Assembly: GCA_013398955.1 (NCBI GenBank)
Contig: VWPU01003235.1
Coordinates: 1 to 64,000 of the forward strand
DNA: 64,000 nt
Reading direction: 5' to 3'
From: Callaeas wilsoni
Taxonomy: Eukaryota > Chordata > Aves > Passeriformes > Callaeidae
Below are positions 40,001 through 52,484 of this stretch, piece by piece (position 1 is the first letter of the stretch; each line of letters begins with the position of its first letter). The translations under genes were made by a program, and so were the position numbers. The notes under the pieces were generated by a model that saw nothing but the letters and a program-made list of their open reading frames with translations, ran no database searches and was not told the origin of the DNA.

Positions 40001-42185
40001 AGGAAGGGAAGGATGCGCACACCCCATTTGCTTGTAAGGACACAGATTGGAGCTAATGATAATCTGCCAAAGCCCAAAACTCGTCCAGAAATAAAGACAG
40101 AGCAATGAATACCAGCAAACAAACCTCTCTGCAATGTTTATTTAGCTCTGAGACAGACTTATCTACAGATACAGATAGAACATGGTAAAGTGATCCATGT
40201 ATTTGAGCACCTGATGTGTTGTTAGCTGTATTCTATTTACATGGAGTCTCTAAGAGAAACACATGAAATTCCAGAAAAGGTTTGAGTGCTTTGGAGGTGA
40301 CTGTGATTTAAAAGAGACACTAGAAGAATAAAAGAAGACTAGGAAGATAGTGGTTAATTGACCTTTATTGTGCCTTCTGGTTCATTTAGAAATGGAAATT
40401 AAATTAACATGATAATTCAGTCCTACTGTGTTAAGACTGCTATAAACCCATTAAATTTTATGGCCACTGATTTAACATTTTTTTCTATTAACTGGGTTTA
40501 ATTTTCAATATTGTTGTGCAGGTTCTGAAAAGTGGTAGCTTGAAAGAACCTGCGTAGATGAATGATTGTGCAGCTACCTGATGCCAGTGGCTCAGTTACT
40601 GAAAAGCATGAGCCCAGTCTCTCACAGGCATACACTGATTCTGGCACCCACTCTATGCAAAGCACAGGGAAACACTCAGTAAAATATGGGCTTCCATCAT
40701 TTCCAGAGTAAAATTAAGCCTGCCTGCCCACCTAAATTTAGTATCAAGGAAAGCAGGTAATTCGTTCAAACCGTGCTCTGTCCTGATTCGATATACCTTT
40801 TCAAGAAATTTTAAAACAGAGCTCACATTTGCCGTGTCACCTTGCTCCTTCCTGCTGTTTTCTGGGCTGTTTCTTCAGAAAGAAAAAGGGATGTACATTT
40901 CACAAGCTCTAAACTTGCAGCTAACACTATGTAGATATATGCTGGTGGCTGCAAAAAGACGGAATTTGTTGTTATTCCTTTCTATTTGGTTATTGTATTT
41001 AAATAATTCTGATGTATTTACAAAAATTAAGTAATCAAGTTTAAAGTAGAGTTGATTGGAAATCTTTCAGGAACTTTCGTCCTATAAACTCAGAAGGGGT
41101 GACTGAAAACACACACGTAGAGCAAGTTTAGGGAAAGGTTTCTCATGTCCACTAAATATAAGTGACAAATCTGGAAATGTAAGGGTAGTCTTCCAAAAGT
41201 GTAGTTCAGAAAAAGGTGTTAAATCTTATTCTATGCAGATTTATATGGGTATTTTTTCACGCCTTAGGAAGACACTGTGCAATGTTGCCATGTTTTTCGC
41301 ATAACAGTCTTTTTTGGATGCTGATAGTACTCTTAAAATAACAGTTTTCTTCCTGTGAAGTAAGAGTTAAGGGGAAGGAGATTGTCATTTCTATGCTTTT
41401 CTTTCTGAGTACTATTTATTTCTATATGCACATTCTTCCTTAAACAAATTATACCAAATTCATAATATGAGCTTTCTGTTTACTGTATATTTTCCCATGG
41501 TTTGATGGTTACTTTTCATTAATTTCTCATAATAAAACACTCACTTGCACACTAAAGGGACTTTAGTGGTGTAAAAGCATATAGAAAACTACTTGTAACC
41601 TTTCATAGCCATATATTACTGACAAAATCCCACTCCAGCAAAAGTGACACCAATCTACCCTACATTTTTCCTTCCTTTTTTTTTTTAGCTGAATCTAGAA
41701 GTATTCACCAACCTCTCCATGTACCAACAATGTTCTGATATGACACTTGGCTCTTTAATCTGCCAGAGCTGTCAGCAAATTAGGGAATAAAACAGTTTCT
41801 TACTATTCTTGGCAATAAAAGCCTGTCTGTGTCAATTCACTTTACATTGATATTCATCATTCAGTCAACACTGCCTGCTTTGCAGTTTGTCCACAAATGA
41901 CTAAGCCCCAACAGCATCTCTGCCAACACCAAGCCATAGCAGATCTGGCTCTAGAGAAGCAGCAAGGAACTTTGTCCAGGCAAGTGAACTACCCGAATAT
42001 GATTTTGGAGAGGAGTAGAGGAGGTGATAAATGAAAATGGACAAGCTTGGAAACAAAGAATTGAATGGGAAACAAGGGTCTGAGCAGAATCCAAATGGCT
42101 AAATTCCACATAAGGAAAGGTGTGGGCATTATTTATACACTTTTTACCTGAAAACTCAGAGACATAGGAGGTTTATTTAGCTTAC

Positions 42186-42331
42186 CAAGGCTGATTTCTA
42201 ACGTTTTCAGTGTGGCAGTTTCTAATTTGGCTTTCAGATGATTTAGAGTTGATATGATCTCATCTTTCCACTTTCCTACCATAGCATGCAAATATGTGTT
42301 CACATAATCAAATTCTCTATCACATGCTGTC
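42186..42331 (-). other. Candidate internal coding exon (unproven)
   Basis: On the minus strand a TATACAG acceptor (AG at 42333-42332) is followed by 146 open bases and then CCTTG|GTAAGC, a strong donor (GT at 42185-42184). The only open frame begins 'TACDREFDYVNTYLHAMVGK' and continues as a charged, amphipathic helix-like stretch ending 'LKTLEISL'. The exon would start with the last base of a split codon and end with the first base of the next. I do not recognise the protein. The pyrimidine tract is replaced by a TA microsatellite, which weakens the acceptor, and no partner exon was confirmed. Pseudo-exons like this occur by chance in tens of kilobases. Confidence 0.25.
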
Positions 42332-42334
42332 CTG

Positions 42335-42371
<37 letters not shown>

Positions 42372-42380
42372 GTGTGCATG
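42335..42380. repeat. (TA)12 and (TGTA)n compound microsatellite
   Basis: Twelve TA units (42335-42358) run into TGTATGTATGTATGTGTGCATG. The minus-strand exon candidate begins immediately beside it. Confidence 0.97.
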
Positions 42381-45002
42381 TAAATACCATAATCTCCAGA
42401 AAACATTTCAGATGAGGGTTGGATCAAGTGTATATGGTCTTATCCTTGTTATAGCAGATTCATTAGTCCTAGTCAAGGCTGTTTCAGACTTGAGACTAGT
42501 TTTACTCCTATTTTTTGCAGAACAGTGGATGTTCACCACCTTTTCCCAACCCATGACTGACAGAAAGTCTGTCTCAGTGCAAAACATACAAAGTTATCAG
42601 CTCCTATGGTGCTTCATTACTCCTGCCTGGGAGAAGAACCTTTTGTTTTCACCATCATAGTCAGAATAGGAAAAGCAGGACCATGTTCAGGTGACTTTAG
42701 ACTATGCTGAACCAAAGGTGAATTATCTATTTTTCTCTCCAAAGAAAAAGGTCAAATCTAGGACAATTTATTAGCTAGGGGTGATTGAAATCTTTCAATT
42801 ACTTTTTTTCATATGAAAGAGCATAATTTTTTATTTGAATAGACAATCACAGGGAATATTTGTTCGTGATTGAAATTTGGAAAGTTTTACTGGAAAAGTC
42901 CAGATCCTGTACGCGAAGAGGTTTTGAAGGTTTGAGATTTGTGGAAGGAGCTTACAGAACTTTTTATTTTTCTTTTTTTTGTAGTTAACACAATAACTTT
43001 TCTACTAGACCTGAATTTCCACTGAGTTCTCAGGCAAGTACAACAAAGCTGCATGGCAAGCTGCAAACCTCCTTAATGCTGCTTTTTTGGGAGAACACAG
43101 TTGTTTTAGGAAAAGCCTGAACCATAGCAAGGTCTACTGTGGGAGGTGCCTGATGGGAGAAGGGGCGTGAAAGAGAATGGTGAGGGAAAGAAAGGGGAGA
43201 AGAGAGGGTAAGATGTGCCTGTATTCCTGAACCATTCAGGTCATCCCAGTTTGCCCCTGCAGCACTGCTTGCAGGAGACTGAAAAAAGAGACTTTAAATC
43301 TTAACTTGGTTCACAAGATCTGTGCATGAGCTGATGTGAGTCTGGGGACAGGAATCTGGTCCTAAAACTTGCATGCCTTTCATCAGCATGGTGTGATTTT
43401 ATTGTTCTTATGTCTTTGAGTTTTACAGGGTTTATGGGTTTAAATCAAATGATTAACAACAGAATGTGGTTTCTGTTTGTGGTTGCATTCCAACATTGAT
43501 TGTGAAATGTTAGAGTGACACATTCCCTTGTCCTTGTGAATCCCAATTATTGCTGCAGATGTACATCTGAACACAATCAGCTTATAAAGTTCTGTTGTTC
43601 ATCTGTCTAAAACTGAAGACCAGAAAACAGTCTCTAAAGCGTTTAAGATTTAAAAAAACAAGCAAAAAAAAAATCAAGAATGTACAGGGAGGGAGAGAAA
43701 CCACTGAGACAGATTTCTTTTTAAATTCAGTCCAGATTGGTGTTGCTCAAATGCTATTCCCAATAGCTCATAGCTCTACTGTCACCTTTGTGATAACAGT
43801 TGATGACCTCAGTCACATCATCAGCACGTTTTTCCTGCAAGAAGCCTCCCTTTCACTCACAGAAAGGTCACAGGGACCCTCAGCAGGAGGGCAGAGGGCC
43901 CTGGGCCACACAACACCTCCACCAGGCTCTTCCACCCAACAGAGGTGCCCAGGAGAGAAGCCAGAGCTACTCCCTGATGCTAGATTGGGAGAGTGGAGAG
44001 CCCCATCCTCGATCTATGGGGATGGAGGATGCGTGGAGGAATGCAGATATTTGCATCCTACTCCCTGAAGACTCATTCGGAATCAAAGTCCCATGCTCTC
44101 CTGCCATGCAGGCACAGATGGGTGCTCAGCCGGTGGTAACCTGCCTCTCCCCTGGGCTCCCAGGCACTCTGCCTGGCCACGTGCTCGTCCACTCCACGCC
44201 ATTACCTAATTTTGTAGGCCTGCAGTCATCAGAGGAAGGCATGAAGCAATATGAACGACAATTAATTTTGATTAATTAATATCAAAACAGTAGCAAGTCA
44301 TCTGAATTTTTGTTTCAAGCTTACACCAGCAAATTGTATTTCGCAAGGGAGCTCTCAAGCAAAAATGTGGCAGTGTACTTCTAGCAAATAACACAGATCA
44401 ATACTCATCTTTTTCCAGATGCAGATTGATTAATATCCATGACATACTAACTGCAAAATGATCACGGTACAATTAATCCTCCCTGTACAACAGAAATAAC
44501 CCATTAACTGAAGTAAAAATGCAGTGTGTCAACACCAAGCAAAAGCTTAGCAAGATGAAAACTGCTGAGCTTCTGTTTGAATCTGGCTGTCAATCGTAAA
44601 CTTAGCAAGATAGCAAACAACCTGGATGATCCAATTGCTTTGTATAATCTCACTGAGCCCAGCACAGTCCTGGGGCTGATTTTGGGGCTGCACTGGCAGC
44701 ATTTCATCCTCATCATGCCAAGGTTTCCTTGCCTACACCAGGGAGAGGCAACTGCTCTGGGAGATCTTTCTGATTCTCAATAAAAGTGTGAAAAATTCAC
44801 CTTTCCAGGGAGCAAACTATTCAGTATTTGATGTGGGTTAAAACACCCTGAAAGTGAAATATTGTCAGTTAAATTAGTTGTTTCAGAGTTATATTCTTAT
44901 TTGCTGAAGGAAGGAATGCTGCTCTTCAAATCAAGAGAATATAATAATACTTTCAACTCCAGGGTCCCAATGCCATAACCTGGGAAGGAAGACTGAAAGA
45001 AA

Positions 45003-45326
45003 ATCATAGAATAATAGAGTCCTAGAATCAAAGAATCATAGAATAGTTTGGGTTGGAAGGGACCTCTAAAGGCCAACTAGACTAACCTCGCTGCCATGGG
45101 CAGGGAAATCTTCAACTAGATCAGGGTGCTCAGAATCCCATCCAACCTGGCCTTGAAAGTTTCCAGGGATGAGGCATCTACCACCTCTCTGGGCAACTTG
45201 TGCCAGTATTCCACCACTCTCATCACAAAAAATGTCTTCCTTTATATATAGTCTGAATCTACGTTTTTTTTGGTTTAAAACTATTACCCCCCGTCCTATC
45301 AAAATCATATCCGGCAGGACACTCAC
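45003..45326 (-). mobile_element. CR1 LINE 3' region
   Basis: On the plus strand the segment opens with repeated AATCATAGAAT units (45003-45050), then 'GTTTGGGTTGGAAGGGACCT', the reverse complement of the CR1 3' terminus. It continues through the end of ORF2: the minus-strand frame reads 'GRGVIVLNQKKRRFRLYIKE' and 'GQVGWDSEHPDLVEDFPAHG'. It is relatively well preserved. The expanded terminal repeat (four units with ATAATAGAGTCCTAG variants) may reflect slippage. It ends near the 'RMILIGRG'-like segment by 5' truncation. Confidence 0.95.
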
Positions 45327-45654
45327 AGAGAAGAAAATGATTGTTACATTCTGACTTCCTCAGTCAGCCAGACAACCTTAGGAAAATGTGGGTATCAGTA
45401 TCTGGCATCTTTCAGGGGATAAATTCCCCCGAGCACCCAGGCACACTGCCCAGGCTGGCCCAGCTGCAGCAGTGAGGGGCAGCTGCTGCTGCAGAGAGGT
45501 CCTGCAGTCCTGCTGGCTTCAAGAAACTGGATGCCCACAGGTGCCCCAATCAAAGAGAGTGTCATTGTCAGCCACAGACCAACAGCTAAGATTGCTGGAC
45601 TCATCAATGACATAGATGTTGGCAAATTGTAATAATACTATTACAGATAATGAA

Positions 45655-46302
45655 GATCATAGAATGGCTTGGATTGGAAAAAAATTTAAAGATCATCTAG
45701 TTCCAACCCCCCTGCTGTGGGTAGGGACACCTTCCACTAGACCATATTGCTCAAAACCCCACCCACAGATTCTCTGGGCCTCCTGTTCTGGGGTCTCACC
45801 ACCCTCACAGTGAAGAATTTCTTCCTAATATGTAACCTAAACCTACCCTCTTCCAGTTTAAAGCTGTTACCCCTTGTCCTTCCACTACATGGCCTTGTCA
45901 AAAGTCCATCTGCAGCCTTCTTGTAGGTCCTCTTCAAGTAATTGAATGTTGCTGTAAGGTCTCTCTGGAGCCTTTTCTTCTCCAGGCTGAACAACCCCAA
46001 GTCTCTCAGCCCGTCTTCACAGGAGAGTGGTTTGAACCCTCTGAGCATCTTTGTAGCCCTCCTCTGGACACTTTAATGGGTCCATGTGCTTCTGTTGGGG
46101 ACCTCAGAACTGCACACAGCACTGCAGGTGGGGTCACACAAAGGCAGGGCAGAGCAGAGGGGCAGAATCCCCTCCCTTGCCCCGCTGGCCATGCTGCTTT
46201 GGGTGCAGCCCAGGATGCCACTGGCTTTCTGGGCTGTGAGTGCACATTGCCGGCTTATGTCAAGCTTCTTCATCAACCAACACCCCCAAGTTCTTCTGGT
46301 AA
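45655..46302 (-). mobile_element. CR1 LINE 3' region, second copy
   Basis: It opens with 'GATCATAGAATGGCTTGGAT' (3' terminus, reverse complement) and extends further 5' than its neighbour. Minus-strand frames read 'RDLGLFSLEKKRLQRDL', 'DGLLTRPCSGRTRGNSFKLE' and 'KLDISRQCALTAQKASGILG', all from the end of CR1 ORF2. The 5' truncation point is near 46302, in the 'NTPKFF'-equivalent segment. It lies in the same orientation as the copy at 45003-45326, 330 bp away, but the two differ in sequence, so they are separate insertions or one has been rearranged. Confidence 0.94.
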
Positions 46303-47812
46303 TAATACCAGGAAAGAGGTTAAAAAGTGGGTTATTTTCACAAGGAAATAACTCAGAACAGATGACCACAGCTCAAGCCAGGGTGTATCAAAGTTGAAGT
46401 GTTCCTTATTTTGCCTGTAACCATCTTAGGTCATCCGAGCTACTCTGGGAAGAACAGTGTGACTATGAATGACCATCACCACAGGAACCATAAGGTCTTG
46501 ACAACTGTGATGTCGCTTTTTGCAGCTATGGGTTGCTGGATGAGGGAAGATGCAAAACCAGAAGCTTAATGATTGAAAGCTCTGAGTTCGTGCTGTCTGG
46601 GAGTTAAGTCCTATGCTGAGAAAGCAAAAGGATCATGGGAGCACCCTCAAGCCTGACATCAGATGTGCAGTATGCAGCATCCCTCCCAAAACTGACTGCT
46701 AAGACTCCAGTTTCACTCTGGTGGAGGTAGTAATCACTGGCAAAAAAAACAGAAAAAGTGTCAAGGTGAGGGAAATATTAATATCTCCAGGTACCGAATT
46801 CCATTTTACAGCTGCTTTCTGAGCCAAACACAAACCCTGCATTAGCACTGTGAGCAGAACCACAACCAAAGAATTACAAAAACCTGGTGCAACTGTAATA
46901 AAAGCAGGAAAACTGCTTCCAAACCCATAGAAGTCAGAGGGGATTTTATTCACAATATATCTTTTAGAAGATAAAAAGCTGTTTTGACCATATTTTAATG
47001 TGTTTATCAAAGGAAAGATACAAATCCAACAATAACAACCCAAATTTATCACAGATGGAAAATGGGAATCAAAGGGTTTTGCACAGAAATCTGTTGAAGT
47101 CAGGTTCTGTTTAGACAGTAATTCCTGCAAAGAATCAAACCATTTTCCTCTCCAGTTTTAACTTGGATTGAGCTCTAGGCGTTGGAAGCCATCTGTCCTT
47201 GAAAATCCAATGCAGACAGAAAACAATCCTGACTGACTTGAACCACAAATACATGGTTATTTCAGTACGCATCAACAAAAAAAGTGTTGGGGTCAAATCA
47301 TCCCAAGACTATTTCACCATGAAATGACTACACAACCATTTAGACATTTGTAAGAGTGTGTCTGACAAAGTACAGACGCAGTTAAAATGTCAGGTTGTGT
47401 GAAAGTCATGTTGTATATCAAAATGTATCTATTACTGCCCAGGAAGGTGAGCAAAGGAGCAAGGGAGGCTCCACTTCCACTGGCTCAGGAATGGTTGTGA
47501 TCACTTAAGCAACAGGGACCACGCCTTGACATCTTTCAAGCAGGGAAACAGCAGCTGCATTAACTCAGAGAAACAGTCTGTTTGTCTGTCTTCTCAGAAA
47601 GAAGTGAGTCTGGGGCAGAAATTGATCACCCTGATCCTACCAACAAGCTAAAGAGCAATGCCTGGAGGTGAGGGGGCCAGGCACTGGATAACAGGGCTTG
47701 GGCAACACCTGCCTGCAGAAAGGCAGACCCTGTGGCTGATCCCTGGTGCCAGACACCACACCAGGGCTCACCTGTAAGGAAGGCTCTTCCCACACAAACC
47801 CCACAGAGGTAT

Positions 47813-47870
47813 CCCATTTTTGGATATGAGTAGTTTCCCATTTTCAGATATGGGTAGTTTCCCATTTTTC
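47813..47870 (+). repeat. 24-bp minisatellite, 2.4 copies
   Basis: Units CCCATTTTTGGATATGAGTAG-TTT (47813-47836) and CCCATTTTCAGATATGGGTAG-TTT (47837-47860) differ at three positions. A partial third unit, CCCATTTTTC, follows. Confidence 0.93.
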
Positions 47871-48636
47871 AATTGAACACCAATATCTTATAAACATTTT
47901 TGGGAATGCTATGCATTTTCGGTGTTGTGAATATTTTTTATGCTTAACTGGCTTGAGAGTAATTTCAAGGCAATAAAACAGAAGGAAAGGCTAAAGCTCT
48001 GTACAAGTGTCCTATCTTGCCAGCACCTCCTCAGAGTATCCAGAGGGAAGCAATGCAAAGCCCCACAGAACCTAGCACAGATATATGTGTCCCCTGATGG
48101 CCAGTGACAGCCCCACCAGGCTCTTTGGCCTTCACTAGCATGCTAGGGAGTCATTGACACTCATAAGCTCTCCAAGGCATTGCTCACAATGATACTGTTT
48201 GTAAAAATCTGTATTTTCCACAAAGAGAAAAAGAGAGTTTGACTTCTTACTACTGCAAAGGACAGCATATGAGTAAACTGGTGCAAGGAACAGAAGTGGA
48301 AAGATTTGCAGGGTATTGAGTAGAGCAAGATAAAGGTTCTCAGTCAGGGGCAAAGCCAACAAACTACCTGGAAGAGCCTGAACAGTCACTCTGGATGGAG
48401 GTGAACACTGCAGTCCTCACTTCCCCAAACTGCTGCTAGGACAAAGAAAATATCTTGATGAGGATAACTGAAGTCTGATCCAATGGGGCCCAAGGAACTT
48501 CCAACACCATTGTCTTGAAAACGATCTTATGGGAACTCTTCATGTAGTATAAAAAGCAAAGCAAGTTATCAAATGCAGATGCAGACCCCAGCTCTCTTCT
48601 TCATCGATTGTCTACTAATGAAAAATAAATAGAGAA

Positions 48637-48656
48637 AAATAATTTTAAAATTATTT
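48637..48656. repeat. 20-bp AT-only palindrome
   Basis: AAATAATTTT followed by AAAATTATTT is a perfect palindrome of A and T only. It is less remarkable than the 13.73-kb one because of its composition. Confidence 0.9.
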
Positions 48657-49850
48657 CATTTACAAGGAGACTTAATTTTTGGCCTTCAGCCAGCTTTTTT
48701 TTTCCTGAAGGAGGTACTACAGGTACCACAATCTAGACATACTACATTCCTATTTTTCATTTTCAAAATATCAGAACACATTTAACTGTGTAAATACAGC
48801 TCTCAAGATGACAAGTCATCAACATTAAGCTTTCCAGCATATAACATGCAGTATATGGTCTACTAACATGTATATACAAGGAGGGAATAATGACCTAAGC
48901 ACGGCCTCACTTCTTACCAAAACCTCCTGTCACTCAAAAAGAGGATGAGATCTTCTCTGGGAACAGGGCCCTGTCACACTCGTGCCTATCTCCCACCTTC
49001 CATTGCCCAACTAGTGGCCTGTGCTACACTTAAATGGTAACTAGCACGAGGATAGGAAATGTGAATATCGAACACTTTCAGAAAGCAAACAAAGCCAACG
49101 ACTGGAAACCATCCTTATTTTCTCACAGTCCACCTGGCCAGAGTCTTGCCATGTGTGAGACACAAGGAATCAGGCTTCCTGATGACAACTTCCCCAGGTA
49201 TTCCAGGGAGATTCAATTGAATGCTCAGCTGATATGAGACATAAATAAGCTAGGCTTGTTCAACAAACTAAAATATTTTCATTTTTTTTAAAAAAACTAG
49301 TTTTTTCTTAAATCTGTACTTTTTAATTGAAAATAATTTCTGAAAACTTGCTGAATAAGATACTGGTTTTCTGGGATTTTTTGAGGGAAAAAAAAGAAAA
49401 GGGAGAGAGAAAAGAGACACATTGAATGTGGGGCTGGAGAGGCAAGTCATGAGCGAAAAGCATGGCTGGGAGCTGCCAGATTTGCTGAAACCTGTGTTAG
49501 CTTGTCACATGAATCAGACCACAGAATATTGAATTAGTAAGATTTGTGACTGGGAATTTGAGGAAGTTACCTGTGCTACAAAACACGTTGTGTGAATGAG
49601 ATCTCCTCTGTCCTGCCAACAGAAGCATACAATGAGCCGGGGGCCGGGTCCCCCCTGCACTGCCTTTCTGGAGATGCTCTGACTGACAGCTGAGCTGGAG
49701 CCCGTCAGCCACAGGGAAAACACACACAGGAGCTACACAGCAGTCTTCTGTGTGAAACTTTCTGAAACTTAGGAAGTTGAAAAGTGAGGAGGGGGAGCTG
49801 TAAAACAACTATAAACTTTCCTTCTCCTCTTCCATCATTAAACTGACATA

Positions 49851-49863
49851 CACACACACACAC
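49851..49863 (+). repeat. Short (CA)6 microsatellite
   Basis: Six CA units, below the length usually expected to be polymorphic. Confidence 0.85.
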
Positions 49864-50354
49864 GTGCAGAGGAGCCTCAGAGTCATTCAAGCACCTGGGA
49901 GGGCTGGAGCAAAGGTCACAGAGTCCACATTTATTTACCCAGCATTTGCTGCAAGAAATACCAAAAAGGTCCACTGGCATCTGGCAGCATGAAGAGCTAT
50001 CAGGCTACTGTTTTCATAGAGGTTTCCAAAACACTGGAGTACCACATAGAACCCCCTTCTTGCTGTGCCAGCCAGGATGATTGGTTGCTCTAAAAAGCTA
50101 ATCAAAAATGTCACCTCCACCAGGCAATCCACAGGCAGCACGAAGGTGTCACAGCTGTCTCTACAGAGCCTTTTCCAAACCCGTTTCCCTCATGGGCAGG
50201 TGCCACGGCCAAAGTAGAGCACAGGGCTCCTCTGCCAAGCCCTGAGCAGCCTCAGAGAAGGGAAGAGCACAAGGAGCCCATTGGGCTGCGGCTTCTGTGC
50301 TGCATCCTGCACCTAGCAAGCAGTGGAGCTTGGCCGATAGTGTACTGTGGGTTT

Positions 50355-50420
50355 CATCTCTCAGAGCAACTCTCAGCAGCGTAATTGTTATCTCCATCTT
50401 ACAGACAGGGTTTTCATTGC
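50355..50420 (+). mobile_element. Possible MIR-like SINE remnant
   Basis: 'CTCAGAGCAACTCTCAGCAG' then 'GTAATTGTTATCTCCATCTT' then 'ACAGACAGGG' aligns by eye with the 3' part of MIR-family SINEs (the conserved ATTATCCCCATTTTACAG block). MIR-type copies are ancient in amniotes, so strong divergence is expected. A second, weaker likeness occurs at about 51170-51225. Confidence 0.45.
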
Positions 50421-51479
50421 TAGCCACGGGGACTGAACAGGGACAAAAAGCTACATCTTGTTTGCACCAGCACTCGTGCCATCTTGAAGTTCCACAGCTG
50501 AGGAGGAGAGAGTAGGCGCCCTGAGTTCACAATGCACGTGCAGGATGCAGAGGGCTACCTACTTGCTTTACAATGCAAGCAGAAGCCAGTCAGGTGCTTC
50601 CACAGATTTAAAACAACATTGTCACATTCAAAGGATGCATGGGATCTGACAAGACACTGGACAGCCTGCTGATACCTTTCACCTTAACTTCAACAATCTC
50701 TCCTTGCAAATTTGTGTAACTATAAAACTGTTTGCTCGAACACTCAAGTGTTACAATTACCAGCTATTGTGCACCTGAATGTTTCATATAAGAACAAAAT
50801 AAATCAAATTTTCCCTCTGAAATTACATTTCTGTTACAGAACCTTTGCAAAAAAATGCTTAGCAAATATCTGTGAAATTGTCTTTTATAATGTGACGTAT
50901 ATAATGACACTGTTTCTCTTCGGGCAAAGGCACAATGCTAACACTGAGCAAATACTAACAATGCACAGATGTGAATGGAGCTGTGAACATCAGTGCTGTC
51001 CCTTACCAAAAAAAACCCACATGAAATACTGTATCTTCATAAATCTTATGGGTTTTATGCATTGCTGCCATTGGAAAAACAACAACATATTGAGTGGTGC
51101 ATTTTGAGACAGAATGAGTTTAGTCAGTCTACCTAACTTAGCTGAACTTCACCGTATGCTGATCTGAAGGCCGGTATCTATCACCCCCACTTTACGATGT
51201 GCATTACTGCCAGCATAACAAAGCAGGCAAAAGGGAGGAAATGTGTTTTAACCACAAAGTGAGAGATGTTTTCCTGATTTATTAATTATTGTGCTGCATC
51301 CAACATATTTTTCTACAAGGAAAGTCACATGGTCTTCCTTCTTTTTAAAATAAAAAATTTGTTCCGTTGTTTCTGTTGTTCCAGGAAGGTGTAAAACATT
51401 GTACCCTACTATTTTATATTTTAAAAAGGTGACCTATACTTTCCATTTCAAATGCGGTTTCTTTAATGAAAATATTGTA

Positions 51480-51640
51480 ATGTCAGTCCATGCAAAGCAA
51501 ATGCATATTAATATGCGTTTACATCTGTCTCATATTAATATTCATGCCTGAATCCACATCCCTACACAAAGCCAATTTTCTGACCATCTGTGTGATGGCT
51601 GGTGGATGCAATGAATAAATTTTATTTGTGAGGGGAGTGA
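51480..51640. promoter_or_regulatory. Candidate conserved regulatory element with POU/octamer-like sites
   Basis: Dense octamer-related words occur here: ATGCAAAG at about 51489, then a 14-bp perfect palindrome GCATATTAATATGC (51503-51516), then CATATTAATATTCATG at about 51531-51546. GCATATTAAT-type words are preferred by POU homeodomain factors. The surroundings contain no repeat and no open frame. Conservation across species cannot be judged from one sequence. Confidence 0.25.
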
Positions 51641-52440
51641 TAAATCATGTATCTTTCGTTTTTCACCCACAATCTCTCCTCTTAGGTGCTAAAATGTTTT
51701 CATTGTGGTTAAGAATTTTTAAGAAACCAAACTGATTAACCCCTTAGCACATCAAGTTGCTTCATTTGTCGGGTGAAAGTCCTCAAAAATCAGAGAAGCC
51801 ACAATATGACTGAAAAAGTGGAACCGCAGTTTTAGGAGGTTTAATTATTTACGTTCTTGAATTATTCCTGTCTCGGAATCACACTCAGAGTTATAGTAGA
51901 GACCAATTTTCTCATACCGCAACTGAGGAGTACCTTAGTCTGCAGTTGCAGGGGGCTTGTCTTTGGAGCTAAATATGATTTCAAGTAAGACAATTGTAAC
52001 CAGAACTTCAGCAAAAACTGTTTCATGTGGCTTTATTAGTGTTAAATAACCGGCTGGTTACCAGCCAAAAAAACCCGATTGCTAAAGCACCAATTCTACA
52101 TCAGCTTCTGAGCTTCCAGAATACAAACTGACTGACTTTCTCAGCAAAAACAAGTCTGCTTCTAAATTCCCAAAGAATAAATTTTGACCTTGGTCACACC
52201 AATGTCCACCCAGAGTAACTTTTCTGGTAGTGAGAACAGCTTTTTACTGGAGGGTTATTCTCAGACAGTTCATAGTGTAAACATATGACAACTGCTCAAA
52301 GTCACGTGCAATAACACTCAGTTGTCGAGCGTAGATAAAAAAGACTAAACTCTCAGCGAAGCCTGGGATCCAGGCAGCTGCAAGCCTGGGAAGGTGATTA
52401 AAAAGTCTTATGTCCCAGTGCTCTCTAGCCCTTTTCACAC

Positions 52441-52484
52441 TGGTTGGTTGGTTGGTTGGTTGGTTGGTTGGTTGGTTGGTTGGT
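52441..52484 (+). repeat. (TGGT)11 microsatellite
   Basis: Eleven uninterrupted TGGT units followed by TTTTT. Read as codons they give a spurious Trp-Leu-Val-Gly repeat. Confidence 0.98.

Larger units (their letters stand above)
37071..45002. other. Unique non-coding stretch with microsatellite and one exon candidate
   Basis: No confirmed gene. Contents noted: a G10 run at 39903-39912, the TA/TGTA microsatellite at 42335, a splice-flanked minus-strand open segment at 42186-42331, and a GC-richer patch at 43850-44220 with two overlapping plus-strand frames of 157 and 159 codons. Their low-complexity, Pro/Gln/Ser-rich translations have no family likeness. An AT-rich TTGATTAATTAATATC cluster follows at about 44265-44285. 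Confidence 0.5.

Noticed and set aside
40760..40785. TTCAAACC, a T-loop-like word suggestive of a tRNA
   Set aside because: There is no matching T stem, anticodon arm or acceptor stem around it.
43595..44279. Two overlapping plus-strand frames of 157 and 159 codons
   Set aside because: They overlap in different frames over a GC-rich patch, are low in complexity and resemble no family. No splice or promoter context supports either.
51170..51225. Second MIR-like block (CACCCCCACTTTACGATG)
   Set aside because: The likeness covers about 25 bases only and could be chance.
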